Source: a virus. Taken from it: a stretch of DNA of 64,000 nt. The stretch is taken from IMG/VR virus record IMGVR_UViG_3300042863_003045, positions 38,657 through 102,656 of that record, one strand, 5' to 3'. Positions 8,489-17,517 of this stretch are shown here, piece after piece (within the stretch, counting starts at the first letter, position 1; each line of letters opens with the position of its first letter). The notes below the pieces were generated by a model. It did no database searches. It was not told the DNA's origin and worked only from the letters and a program-made list of their open reading frames with translations. The translations under genes were made by a program, and so were the position numbers.

Positions 8489-11335
8489 TTCGCCATATGT
8501 TATTGTTTGCCAATATACTTCTCCTGTAAAAGAAGACATAGTGTTAGAATTTATAACAAATTGTGTATTTGCTTTAGAATCTACACTCCATGACAAAGCG
8601 TCTTCGCCTGAAATGTTTATTGAATAGCTATTATTTGGATAAGGGCTTGTAAAAATAACAGAAAAAGTTCCACTGGAAAAGGAAGCTCCATTAACTACAC
8701 CTGATTTTATTATATTATTTCTTGTTAATGTTGATCTTTCATGTATCTGTGAGAATGTTCCAAAATTTGTTACATTATCTACAATATAAGGAACATATAC
8801 TGTGACTATGCCTCCATTAACTGTATTTCCACTTAATCCAATTGTCAACATAGATGGTTCCGATAATCTTATTGTACCAACTCTAGAACGGCTTTTAATT
8901 ATTTTAGAAGAATTTATTTCAGTAACATTTGTATAGGGTATTATAACTTCTCTAGAATCTGATAAACCAAATTCAGATAAAGACGGTGTTATTGATATTG
9001 GTGATGTTCCTGAAAGAGATCCACCAGAAGAAGACGATTGCACAGTACTTAATCCAACTGAAATAAAAGATGTCCCAGTTGTTGATATTGCGTTTTCTGT
9101 CATTATAAAAGCATCTTCCACAAATATTACAGATCCACTTGGAAACACAGAAGATCCACCGACACCTGGAGAACTTATAGAACTCACTGAGAAATCATTA
9201 CCTTGCTTCATATATCTTTTTGTATCAACAAAATCATGTCCGAGTGATGTTGAAGTTGTTATAAAATCATCCTCTAATCTATTTAATATCTCTCTTGTAA
9301 CAAGATAATTATTAAAATTATCACTCCATCTAAAACTTAATTTTTGAGGAGGAATTCTACCAGGACCATACTCCAATAACCTTGTCCCATAGGAAACAGA
9401 CCAAGTTCCTGATGTATGTACTCTAAGCGTGTCTGATAAAATGAATTCAAAGTCTCTATTTATCCCACTTACAGATAGATTAGGATCAAGAGTAACAACA
9501 ATATCCCCTGTTGGTGTTGCAAACGAATTGTTGCCAAAAAAATAGACCGTTGATGATGTTTCTCCCGCTATCAAAGTATATGATGTGGTTTGCGCCCAAT
9601 TTCTTCTCAGTGTTGTTTCATTTAACGCTACATTATCCCTATACCTTAATATATTTGTTGAATCATCCCACACAACAACTTTATCAATTGAATTATCATT
9701 TTCTAATATTCCAACTTTTGGCATTCCAGTCATTCCTATACTGAAATAATCATTTCCATAATAATCCGAAACATTAAATAATGTATTTGATGGTGTCTTA
9801 CCAATTGATACTGATGGAAATCTAAATCCACCATCTATATCACCATTTACATAAAGAACACGCCCCTCATCATTTCTTAGATCCATTAAAGTATGTGTAT
9901 CCGAAATTCCACTATCAATAACAAATCTTGCCCAATTAGGATCACCTAATGACAAATCTTGCTCTGATTCAATTCCATCAATCAATATACCAGATCCATT
10001 TATATGTAATTTCTTCAAAGGATCCGCAACCGATATGCCTAAATATCTGTCAAAAGTAGTAGATGATGTAGATGAAGGATAAGAACTTGATGTAGAATAA
10101 ACTAAATCATCTGATTCAGTTACAACTCTCGCAGTAGCACCAAGAATCGGAATATACTTTAACTCACTCTCAAAAAGAATTCTACCTTCTTTACCATACT
10201 TTATCTCAGATATATCTATTTTTGTATTATCATCTGCAACTGTCAATAAATCATATATCTCAATATTGCCAACATTATTTATTGTTGAACCAGACGCAGC
10301 AATCAAAGCACCATTCGTTACAACAACTTTACCAGCAGTTCCAATATCCAAAGTTCCACGAACCTCTAAATCACCATATATGTAATATAACTCATTATCC
10401 GGCACAGTAATTGTTTCAACTGACTCAATTATGTATTTTGGTCTTCCCTCAGGTAAAGTAGGGAAAACACTATTTATCTCTATTTCAGTTCCAGGACCAT
10501 ATGAAAAAGATATTCCAGTTCCAGCAATCAAATTTGCTGATATAATTCTTTCTCCTAAACCACCAGTTGATATTGTTATTCCAGTTGCTCCAATTATCTC
10601 TGTTAATAATTCAATCTGTTGCAAAGTTCCAAAACTGAAAGTAGCAACCGAACCAGATCCTGTTAATTGACCATTCAAAATAGTTATATTTCCCCAAGAA
10701 TCAATTCCACCATCAACATTAAGATCACCATAGATAAGATACTGAGAACCAGTACTTACACTTAGAGTAAGTCCTAAAGGCACATCATATCTAAGAGTCC
10801 AAGGCTCTTTTACAAACTCATATTTCGTCCATACTCCTTGTATAAATGAAAATATAGCATCAGTATCATCATCAACTCTTATCGTAGTACCTTCAGTTGG
10901 TATAGTTGGGTTCCAGTTTGAACCATCCCACTCAACAATATAATCATCAAGACCCGACCAAAGACCTGATCCAGAACTAACTAAGTATCTATCACCAATA
11001 GTAGGCGATCCTGGAGGTGTTCCACTTATAGATATAACCGAATCTAACCATTCAGTAGTTGTTGGGACACCAGATATATTTATAATATCCCAGTTTAAGT
11101 TATCCGAAATATCAGGTGAACTTATTTGTTTTAATTGATAAAAATCATCATCATTTATAATATAAACCAACATTCCGAATTGTCTTCTATCAGTTGTTAT
11201 AAGATCTCTATCAGATAGAGTTTGCACTGAATGCAATCCACCTAAGATCTCATTGGATAAAGCAGTCGCAATTGTCATGCCAGGCGAAAGTGGCCTTATA
11301 GGTGATGAAATTAATGTTCCTTGATTTAATGGCAT
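8483..11335 (-). CDS. Large tail fibre/adhesin-like structural protein
   Basis: 950 residues, rich in Gly, Ser, Thr and Ile with predicted beta-repeats. Around residues 105-150, TPPGSPTIGDRYLV...GLWSGLDDYIVEWDG resembles the DUF2793-type module found in phage tail fibres. Later parts contain fibre-like repeats (YGDLNVDGGIDSWGNITI; YGDLEVRGTLDIGT). There is no S74 or collagen-like end. Likely an exposed tail or baseplate structure; receptor unknown. On the minus strand a TTAATATATA element lies about 20 bases upstream of the ATG. Confidence 0.75.
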   Translation of the reverse strand: MPLNQGTLISSPIRPLSPGMTIATALSNEILGGLHSVQTLSDRDLITTDRRQFGMLVYIINDDDFYQLKQISSPDISDNLNWDIINISGVPTTTEWLDSVISISGTPPGSPTIGDRYLVSSGSGLWSGLDDYIVEWDGSNWNPTIPTEGTTIRVDDDTDAIFSFIQGVWTKYEFVKEPWTLRYDVPLGLTLSVSTGSQYLIYGDLNVDGGIDSWGNITILNGQLTGSGSVATFSFGTLQQIELLTEIIGATGITISTGGLGERIISANLIAGTGISFSYGPGTEIEINSVFPTLPEGRPKYIIESVETITVPDNELYYIYGDLEVRGTLDIGTAGKVVVTNGALIAASGSTINNVGNIEIYDLLTVADDNTKIDISEIKYGKEGRILFESELKYIPILGATARVVTESDDLVYSTSSSYPSSTSSTTFDRYLGISVADPLKKLHINGSGILIDGIESEQDLSLGDPNWARFVIDSGISDTHTLMDLRNDEGRVLYVNGDIDGGFRFPSVSIGKTPSNTLFNVSDYYGNDYFSIGMTGMPKVGILENDNSIDKVVVWDDSTNILRYRDNVALNETTLRRNWAQTTSYTLIAGETSSTVYFFGNNSFATPTGDIVVTLDPNLSVSGINRDFEFILSDTLRVHTSGTWSVSYGTRLLEYGPGRIPPQKLSFRWSDNFNNYLVTREILNRLEDDFITTSTSLGHDFVDTKRYMKQGNDFSVSSISSPGVGGSSVFPSGSVIFVEDAFIMTENAISTTGTSFISVGLSTVQSSSSGGSLSGTSPISITPSLSEFGLSDSREVIIPYTNVTEINSSKIIKSRSRVGTIRLSEPSMLTIGLSGNTVNGGIVTVYVPYIVDNVTNFGTFSQIHERSTLTRNNIIKSGVVNGASFSSGTFSVIFTSPYPNNSYSINISGEDALSWSVDSKANTQFVINSNTMSSFTGEVYWQTITYGEL

Positions 11336-11397
11336 AATTTTAAATTAATTTTCTTATATATTAAATTTTTATATTCTTTAAATTATCATAAATTAAC

Positions 11398-12999
11398 TCA
11401 GATATTTATAAATGATTTCAAATTATTCCAAAGCAATTCCCAAATAATATTATCTTGATCATATTTAATTCTAATTAGATTAATAAAATTTTCCTCACAA
11501 TAATTATTTTTTATTTCATCATTTATTTTATATTTTTCAAAAGCTTCAACTCCACCAAAAAAAGAAATTGGTTGAAAGTGTTGAATACCATCAAATTCTA
11601 TACAGGTTCGTAAACTTTCGATATAAAAATCGAACTTAAGGTAAGATTTATTACGACATTCTGGAAAAATATGCTCTCTTATATAAGAGATTTTATATTT
11701 TTCAAGAAATTTACTTATTTCTCTCTCACCCTTCGAATCACTACACATTCTACAACCACTTCCGCTTAGATGTGATCCCGGCAATTGATGAAAGTGTCCG
11801 TGTAGTGGACACTTTATAGTTATTTTTGCCAAACTATTCACATAAAATGATTTTTCATAATTATATTTATTATTATGTATTTTATTTGATTGTTCAATAA
11901 ATTCTTCTAAAGTTAGTGAATTTCTTAACTCAGGTGCATATATCAAATGGTTATGTGGTAATTGCTCATATATTTTATTATTGTAAATGATTTTAATAGG
12001 AAATTTGCATGAAATAAAATTGGATAATGAATAATCATATTTATCTCCCCATTTTCTTTTCGATTTAATTAAGAAAATTTCTTGATTTAAGAAACCTTCT
12101 ACTGGATATTTTAAATGTGATTTTGGTAATTGTTCATAGACTATACCATCATGAAGTATTTTCACTTTAGTTTTTGAATTTTTGTATTCAGTTAAAGAAT
12201 AATCATATTTATCTCCCCATTTTAATTTTGCATCCATTATAAATTCCTCCGTGCTATATTTCGGTATGTATATTCTGTCTCTATATTTATCACCACATTT
12301 TTTACAACCCATTCCTCTTAAATGTGAGTTAGCAACTTGGAGAAATTCACCATGTTCTATACAGATAATAATAACTTTCTCATTAGAATAAGTATAATTT
12401 GTTTTTGAGTAATCATACTTTGAGTTATGAATTTTATTTGACCTTCTAATGAACTCAAGAGTATCTACTTTGTCTTTTTTTCTTTCTGGTGCATATATCA
12501 AGTGATTCGATGGAGTTTGTTCATAAACTATACCATTGAATATAATTTCAACCTTCTCATTACAATTTTTAAATTTAACGAGTGAATAATCATACTTATC
12601 TTTCCATTTATCTTTAGATTTTTTTATAAAATACTCTAAATTCATATTTGATTCAACAGATTGTCCTTGAAGGTGTGATGAAGAAGTTTGTTCAAAAACA
12701 ATATCATCATAAATTATTTTTATTTTTTTATGAGCACCTTCATATTTAACCAATGAGTAATCATATTTATCTCCCCAAATACTATATGCTTCTTTTAAAA
12801 AATTTTCTGTTGTCTTAATGGGAGTGTTTTTCTCAGGACACCTACCCATTAGATGTTTTACCACACGCTGCTTATATAGTATATCATCAAATACAACATC
12901 AATTATATCATTTGATTTTATAATATCATTCAAATTTAAATAAGAGTATTTAAATCCATGCGTATTTCTTGCTTTTTGGAGGAAATCATATTTATTCAT
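11398..12999 (-). CDS. DUF723-repeat homing-endonuclease-like protein
   Basis: 533 residues. At least seven degenerate repeats of ~60 residues of the form F...K..WGDKYDYSLVKY...K..I...G..YEQ.P..HL, two of them with Cys pairs (GCKKCGDKY; GCRMCSDSK). This is the DUF723 type associated with phage endonucleases. The C-terminal ~110 residues (ISKFLEKYKISYIREHIF, then KFDFYIESLRTCIEFDGIQH) form a PD-(D/E)xK/VSR-like nuclease domain with candidate residues D, E and H. Likely a free-standing homing endonuclease beside uvsX; the DUF723 repeats probably bind DNA. Confidence 0.8.
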   Translation of the reverse strand: MNKYDFLQKARNTHGFKYSYLNLNDIIKSNDIIDVVFDDILYKQRVVKHLMGRCPEKNTPIKTTENFLKEAYSIWGDKYDYSLVKYEGAHKKIKIIYDDIVFEQTSSSHLQGQSVESNMNLEYFIKKSKDKWKDKYDYSLVKFKNCNEKVEIIFNGIVYEQTPSNHLIYAPERKKDKVDTLEFIRRSNKIHNSKYDYSKTNYTYSNEKVIIICIEHGEFLQVANSHLRGMGCKKCGDKYRDRIYIPKYSTEEFIMDAKLKWGDKYDYSLTEYKNSKTKVKILHDGIVYEQLPKSHLKYPVEGFLNQEIFLIKSKRKWGDKYDYSLSNFISCKFPIKIIYNNKIYEQLPHNHLIYAPELRNSLTLEEFIEQSNKIHNNKYNYEKSFYVNSLAKITIKCPLHGHFHQLPGSHLSGSGCRMCSDSKGEREISKFLEKYKISYIREHIFPECRNKSYLKFDFYIESLRTCIEFDGIQHFQPISFFGGVEAFEKYKINDEIKNNYCEENFINLIRIKYDQDNIIWELLWNNLKSFINI

Positions 13000-13021
13000 T
13001 AATTATATATAAAATTATTTC

Positions 13022-13087
13022 TTCCCCCCTTTGATTCTTTATTGTAAAAAAATATTTCATAATCACATAAAAAATCAAAAGGGGGAA
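13022..13087. promoter_or_regulatory. 15-bp inverted repeat upstream of uvsX
   Basis: TTCCCCCCTTTGATT (13022-13036) and AATCAAAAGGGGGAA (13073-13087) are complementary at 14 of 15 positions, with a 36-base AT-rich centre. It lies between divergent genes and is rich in C/G for this genome. It could be an operator or RNA hairpin; no T run follows. Confidence 0.5.
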
Positions 13088-13093
13088 ATATTT

Positions 13094-13103
13094 ATTAATA
13101 TAT
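13094..13103 (+). promoter_or_regulatory. Promoter motif TTAATATATA before uvsX
   Basis: TTAATATATA about 21 bases upstream of the uvsX ATG, followed by an A-rich leader (AAAAAATAATAAATAAA) typical of Bacteroidota translation starts. Here the spacing leaves a short leader. Confidence 0.45.
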
Positions 13104-13124
13104 ACTTAAAAAATAATAAATAAA

Positions 13125-14351
13125 ATGGCTAAAACACAAACAAAAGAAGTAAAAAGGTTTGAATTCTCAAAAGTTGGATCGATTTTGGATAACATCTCTA
13201 AGTCAATTCCAATTCAAATTGAAAAAGAAATAAAAGAGAAAAAGTTTATATCAACAGGCGTCTACATAGTAGATGCTGCAATGTCTGGTAGATTATTAAA
13301 TGGTGGTGTTGCAACTAACCGTATTAGTGTTTTTGCAGGAGAAAGTGGCTCAGGAAAATCATTTTTAGCATACTCTGTGGCTAAAAATGCTCAGAAATCT
13401 GGATACTCAATAATTTATATTGATACAGAACAAGCTGTCGATCTAGAAGATTTGCCAAAATTCGGAGTAAGTAACGACTTAGATAAATTTAGATTGGTTA
13501 GATCAAATAAAGTTGAAGATATTAATATAACATTAACTCAATTAGTAGATGAATTAAAAGAACAAAAATTAGCAGGATATGAATTGCCTAAATTAATGAT
13601 TGTACTTGACTCATTAGGACAAATGGCTTCTAATAAAGAAAAAGCTGACTTATTAAAAGGTGAAATTAAACAAGATATGACCAAAGCAAAAGCAATTGGT
13701 TCTATGTTTCGATCTATTAATAATGATCTTGGATACTTAGATATACCTATGATTGTGTGTAACCATACATACTTGACGATGGATCTTTTCCCACAAGCAG
13801 TCATGAAAGGAGGTTTATCACTTTTATATTCAGCTTCAGTTATTGGATTTATGACCAAATCAAAATTGAAAACTGGTGAAGAAGATGATATGGATTTAGG
13901 ACAATCAGGTATTACTGTTTTATTTAAAACACAAAAAAATCGTTTAGCAAAACCTAAAAAAATAAGATTTGATATATCTTTTGCAACTGGCATGAATTCC
14001 TTTACTGGATTAGATGCCTTCTGTCGTCCGGAATATTATGATAAAATAGGAATTGCAAAGGGTAAAGAAGAAGTAGATAAATCAACTGGTGAGATAACTT
14101 TTAAACCAGGAGGAAACCGTTGGTTTGTATCACATTTGGGAAAATCAGTAACGACTAAACAATTATTTACGCAAGAAGTATTTACATCAGAAGTTTTAAA
14201 AAAAATGGAACCAATAGTAAATGATTATTTCAGATTCAAATCGATTGAAGAAGTTGAAGAAGTTGAGAAAAATTTCAATTCAATTATTGAAGATGATGAA
14301 ACAACTGATTATGATGGTGATTCATTTGACGCAGAAGATTTATTTGAATAA
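13125..14351 (+). CDS. uvsX: UvsX/RecA-type recombinase
   Basis: 408 residues. The Walker A motif GESGSGKSF is at ~residues 69-77, with the RecA-fold IIYIDTEQAVD strand near residues 92-105 and the Walker B-like LMIVLDSLGQM at ~155-165. KTQKNRLAKPKK fits the L2/DNA-binding region. The C-terminus is acidic (YDGDSFDAEDLFE), as in T4 UvsX. Catalyses strand exchange in recombination-dependent replication and repair. It presumably works with the UvsY-like protein at 21099. A short gene follows two bases after the stop. Confidence 0.92.
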   Translation: MAKTQTKEVKRFEFSKVGSILDNISKSIPIQIEKEIKEKKFISTGVYIVDAAMSGRLLNGGVATNRISVFAGESGSGKSFLAYSVAKNAQKSGYSIIYIDTEQAVDLEDLPKFGVSNDLDKFRLVRSNKVEDINITLTQLVDELKEQKLAGYELPKLMIVLDSLGQMASNKEKADLLKGEIKQDMTKAKAIGSMFRSINNDLGYLDIPMIVCNHTYLTMDLFPQAVMKGGLSLLYSASVIGFMTKSKLKTGEEDDMDLGQSGITVLFKTQKNRLAKPKKIRFDISFATGMNSFTGLDAFCRPEYYDKIGIAKGKEEVDKSTGEITFKPGGNRWFVSHLGKSVTTKQLFTQEVFTSEVLKKMEPIVNDYFRFKSIEEVEEVEKNFNSIIEDDETTDYDGDSFDAEDLFE

Positions 14352-14353
14352 TT

Positions 14354-14551
14354 ATGAAACAGATTATCTTCAATATTTTAAGTCAGAAAGACCTTTTAAA
14401 TAAAGGTTATGATATAGAAGAGCTTTATAAGGCAGGTATAGATAATATTATTTTAAGTATAGAATACTATCATGATAAGCCCTATACCTGTCAATCTGTT
14501 CTACAAGAATTATTTCAAAGGGGGGTTTTAAAGAAACTAAAAGAAATTTGA
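14354..14551 (+). CDS. Hypothetical protein, 65 residues
   Basis: Starts two bases after the uvsX stop and ends one base before an opposing gene, so it is probably co-transcribed with uvsX. Predicted helical with a DIEELYKAGIDN segment. Family not recognised. Confidence 0.65.
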   Translation: MKQIIFNILSQKDLLNKGYDIEELYKAGIDNIILSIEYYHDKPYTCQSVLQELFQRGVLKKLKEI

Positions 14552-14821
14552 TTATCTATATTTTATAACTCCTCCTATATTATTGGTACTTAATTTCATA
14601 TGTTTTGGATAACCGGTTGTTTTCAATTGATATCCTGTTATCTGATCTGGGAATTTAGTAAAGTATTTCACTAAGTCAGATTTTATTTCATCAATAGAAT
14701 CATAGTCTTCTTCTTCAATATTCATAATTTGAATCAATTGTCTGATATTATTTTCAACATATGATTCTGCTGTTAACTTATGTTTTAAATTAAATTCTGA
14801 AAATCCTTTTAAATTATCCAT
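14552..14821 (-). CDS. Small protein with leader-like N-terminus
   Basis: 89 residues, starting MDNLKGFSEFNLKHKL, a loose version of the recurrent leader (aromatic residues at positions 7 and 10). On the minus strand TTAATATATA (14831-14840) precedes the ATG by 9 bases. No domain recognised. Confidence 0.65.
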   Translation of the reverse strand: MDNLKGFSEFNLKHKLTAESYVENNIRQLIQIMNIEEEDYDSIDEIKSDLVKYFTKFPDQITGYQLKTTGYPKHMKLSTNNIGGVIKYR

Positions 14822-14851
14822 TTTGAGAATTATATATTAAAATACTTTTCA

Positions 14852-14859
14852 TATATTTG
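14852..14859 (+). promoter_or_regulatory. Bacteroidota-type -7 element TATATTTG
   Basis: Perfect match to TAnnTTTG, ending 4 bases before the ATG at 14864. Confidence 0.6.
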
Positions 14860-14863
14860 TGAT

Positions 14864-15460
14864 ATGAGAATAGAAACACAAAACATATTTTTCATTTCAG
14901 ATCTGCACATAGGCCATTCCAATGTAATAAAATTTGACGAAAAAGATCACCTAAGTTGAATACAATATCATCCTCACCAACAACAGAGTTCCACCTCTCA
15001 ATTAATTCAGAGTGCATCTCATTAACGTCTTTGAATGGATTTAAAAACTGCAAAATGGTTTGTCAGTCAGTTGAATGGCAAAATATACCATATCATGGGG
15101 AACCATGATAAAATGAGAGATATGGTTGAACTTGGAAGATTTGAAAAGATTTTTGGAGATTCAACTGGACTTGGTGGAGCTACAATACAAGTTCAAGATT
15201 CTGATTCAAACAGAGGTTATCAAGATATTGTAATGTGTCATTATCCTATTCTTTCTTGGAACAAATCACATCACTCTTCCTGGCATCTTCATGGACACAC
15301 CCATCATTCTCTGAGTAAGAATCCTGATATGAAATGGTTCTATGAGAGGAAAGTTCTTGATATGGGTTGTAACGGTTGGGATTATACACCAGTATCTTAT
15401 CTTCAAGTAAAAGAGATAATGAAGGAGAGAGAAATTAAATCAGTAGATCATCATTCATGA
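14864..15460 (+). pseudogene. Metallophosphoesterase gene disrupted by an internal inversion
   Basis: The 5' part reads MRIETQNIFFISDLHIGHSN (metal motif DxH) and then stops at 14959. The 3' part (from about 15035) reads GNHDK, then CHYPIL, then HGHTHH: the remaining calcineurin-type phosphoesterase motifs. Both parts are in the same frame, 171 bases apart. The missing middle, including NLGD (the GD motif), is present in the intervening DNA but on the minus strand: it reads NPFKDVNEMHSELIERWNS followed by VVGEDDIVFNLGDL. Turning 14942-15041 around gives one uninterrupted frame of ~198 codons with all motifs in order (SDLH, NLGD, GNHD, CHYP, GHTH). As it stands the product is broken. The gene has a host-type promoter element 4 bases upstream. 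The intact enzyme would be a small phage Ser/Thr-phosphatase-like or nucleotide phosphoesterase. Confidence 0.9.
14942..15041 (-). other. ~100-bp inverted segment inside the metallophosphoesterase gene
   Basis: Read on the minus strand it encodes the central part of the enzyme in the frame that joins both flanks. The ends are approximate; only short A/T tracts match at the junctions (left GAAAAAGATC, right TTTAAAAAC), and I see no long flanking inverted repeat. Confidence 0.85.
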
Positions 15461-15537
15461 AGTCTTTCAGATCAGGGGAAGATCTCGATCTAATTTTAAT
15501 ATATATATTATATTATATATCATGATGTTACATGTTT

Positions 15538-16254
15538 TTAATAATGCGAAGGGTTAATTCCTATAAATTCACTATCACCTTTAACATCTTCACAAGATAA
15601 AATCCATTTAAGAAAGTTCATAGTTAATGAGATAGTTATTTTATCATCAATATCTGATTCTAATTTATCTTTATCAATAAATTTATTTAATAGAAAATTT
15701 ATATCTAAGTGAGGAATTTCTTCGATTTCTACTTTTTTATTAGATACTTTATTAAAAATATATTCTTTTATATTTTCTCTAATAATTTGTATTTCTACTT
15801 CAGTGAATACAATCACTTCAAAATCATTTTGAATATCTTCGACTTGGAATATATGTTTTTCCGAGTCTATAACATTTATACTACTTAAAGAAACACCAAA
15901 TTCATTTGCTATCATTTTTTCGTGTAATATAGATGATTGTTCTATTCCTTTCCATATACAATCACGAATAGAAATAATTTTAAATTCATCTGATTCAAAG
16001 AATTTAAAATTTTCAAATGTTAAAACACCATCTTTTTCCATTGATTCTCTATCATCGAGAACATCATTTATTACACGATTTATATTTTTAATGTCTGATA
16101 ATCCTTTTCTTTCTAAAAAGTTTTTCAATTTATCACTATTTCTAAGGTATTTACCTAATTTCGAAGGTCTAATCTTATGATTATCAATATAATCATCTAT
16201 AAACTCATTTACGAGTTGATAATACTTATTTGCGTCTTCTGAATTTTTTATCAT
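15538..16254 (-). CDS. Hypothetical protein, 238 residues
   Basis: Acidic, helical, no motif recognised. Oddly, the leader-like string VLTFENFKFFESDEF occurs internally at ~residues 97-111, which may mean that an N-terminal module was fused to a formerly leader-bearing protein. On the minus strand a TTAATATATA element lies ~13 bases before the ATG. Confidence 0.7.
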   Translation of the reverse strand: MIKNSEDANKYYQLVNEFIDDYIDNHKIRPSKLGKYLRNSDKLKNFLERKGLSDIKNINRVINDVLDDRESMEKDGVLTFENFKFFESDEFKIISIRDCIWKGIEQSSILHEKMIANEFGVSLSSINVIDSEKHIFQVEDIQNDFEVIVFTEVEIQIIRENIKEYIFNKVSNKKVEIEEIPHLDINFLLNKFIDKDKLESDIDDKITISLTMNFLKWILSCEDVKGDSEFIGINPSHY

Positions 16255-16363
16255 AATAGTAGTATATATATTAAAAAAAATATATTATTTTTAAAACAAA
16301 CAATAATTTCTTTATATATAGTATTACGGAATATTCCGATAAAAAATCAAAAAAGAAAAAATA

Positions 16364-16534
16364 ATGAAAAACGTTTTCGCATTAATGTTTGTTGTTCTTT
16401 TAGCTTCTTGTGGTGCTATCACAGAACAAGAAGTAGAGGCTGTTGACACAACCGCAGTTGAAGTAGTAGCTGCAGAAGTTGAAGTAGTTGAAGTTGATAC
16501 AACAGTTGTTGATACAACTGTTGTTGCTCAATAA
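16364..16534 (+). CDS. Small host-type lipoprotein
   Basis: 56 residues. A Lys-Asn N-terminus, a hydrophobic core (FALMFVVLLA) and the lipobox LASC give a type II signal peptide with lipidated Cys16. The mature part is a short Val/Glu/Thr repeat (VEVVAAEVEVVEV, DTTVVDTTVV). Small Glu/Val/Ala-rich lipoproteins of this kind are typical of Bacteroidota. Base composition is less AT-rich than its neighbours, suggesting acquisition from a host. It would be displayed on a cell membrane, so superinfection exclusion is one possible use. A/G-rich start region (AAAAAGAAAAAATAATG). A terminator follows. Confidence 0.75.
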   Translation: MKNVFALMFVVLLASCGAITEQEVEAVDTTAVEVVAAEVEVVEVDTTVVDTTVVAQ

Positions 16535-16552
16535 TCTAAAAAGACATCAAAT

Positions 16553-16583
16553 TAAAAAGGCCTCCCAAAGTGGAGGTTTTTTT
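16553..16583 (+). terminator. Rho-independent terminator
   Basis: A-tract, then CCTCC - loop - GGAGG and seven T, just after the lipoprotein gene. Confidence 0.9.
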
Positions 16584-16597
16584 ATGCAAAAAATTTT

Positions 16598-16607
16598 TTA
16601 ATATATA
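16598..16607 (+). promoter_or_regulatory. Late-type promoter motif TTAATATATA
   Basis: Ends 4 bases before the ATG at 16612, directly after the preceding terminator. Confidence 0.55.
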
Positions 16608-16611
16608 GATA

Positions 16612-17517
16612 ATGAATATCTATTATGTATATGCTTATTTAGATCCAAGAAATCCAGGAAAGTTCAAATATGAGGACATTGAATTTGATTATGAGCCATT
16701 TTATATAGGAAAAGGAAAAAATTCAAGAATGATAAGACATTTGGATCCTAATAATGAACACAATCAACTAAAGAAAAATAAGATAAAAAAAATAATTGGT
16801 AGTGGATTGATCCCTATAATAATTAAGATAAAAGAAGAAATTTCAAATAGTGATGCCTTAAATTTAGAAATAAAATTAATAAATATAATAGGAAGAAAAA
16901 TAAGAAATAGTGGACCTCTTTTAAATTTTTCAAAAGGAGGAGAAACGTTTCTTGGATATAAACACAAAGAAGATTTTAAAAAAAAGTTAAATAAAAGAGT
17001 TATAAAATACGATTTAGAAGGCAATAAATTAGAAGAATATGAATCTGTAAAAGAAGCTGGTGAAAAAAATAATATCCTACCTCAAACAATAAGCAGTTTT
17101 TGTAGTGGATCAATTAAAATATCTAAAGACAATTTTATTTTTTTATATCATAACGAAAAGTTTGAAAAAAGAGAAAGAAATAAAAAGCAATATGTAGTAG
17201 AACGAATAGATTATAATAATAGTATAGTAGAATATGATTCTCTTACAGATGCTGCAATAAAAAATAATGCAAACCTATCAAAAATAAATAGTGTTTGTAT
17301 GGGGAAAAGATTCCACACATCTGGATATCTATGGAGATATAAATGGCATACAGATAAACTTAAATTCGATGAAATAATAAATAGTAATTTTAAAAAATAT
17401 ATTGATTTAATGGATTCTGAAATAGAATTTGAAGGAAATATGTATAAAAATATACTTCATTTAGTAAAAGAAAAAGGATTGAGAATAAACAATATAATTA
17501 AAATGATAAATAGATAA
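16612..17517 (+). CDS. GIY-YIG homing endonuclease (SegA-like)
   Basis: 301 residues. The N-terminal GIY-YIG nuclease domain shows YYVYAYLDP (~4-12) and FYIGKGKNSRM (~31-41), a conserved Glu around 87 (LNLEIKLI), and NFSKGGE. The C-terminal half has two NUMOD1-like DNA-binding repeats (KYDLEGNKLEEYESVKEAG; RIDYNNSIVEYDSLTDAA) and a sequence ending in GYLWRYK. Typical free-standing phage homing endonuclease. It overlaps the next gene by one base. Confidence 0.88.
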   Translation: MNIYYVYAYLDPRNPGKFKYEDIEFDYEPFYIGKGKNSRMIRHLDPNNEHNQLKKNKIKKIIGSGLIPIIIKIKEEISNSDALNLEIKLINIIGRKIRNSGPLLNFSKGGETFLGYKHKEDFKKKLNKRVIKYDLEGNKLEEYESVKEAGEKNNILPQTISSFCSGSIKISKDNFIFLYHNEKFEKRERNKKQYVVERIDYNNSIVEYDSLTDAAIKNNANLSKINSVCMGKRFHTSGYLWRYKWHTDKLKFDEIINSNFKKYIDLMDSEIEFEGNMYKNILHLVKEKGLRINNIIKMINR

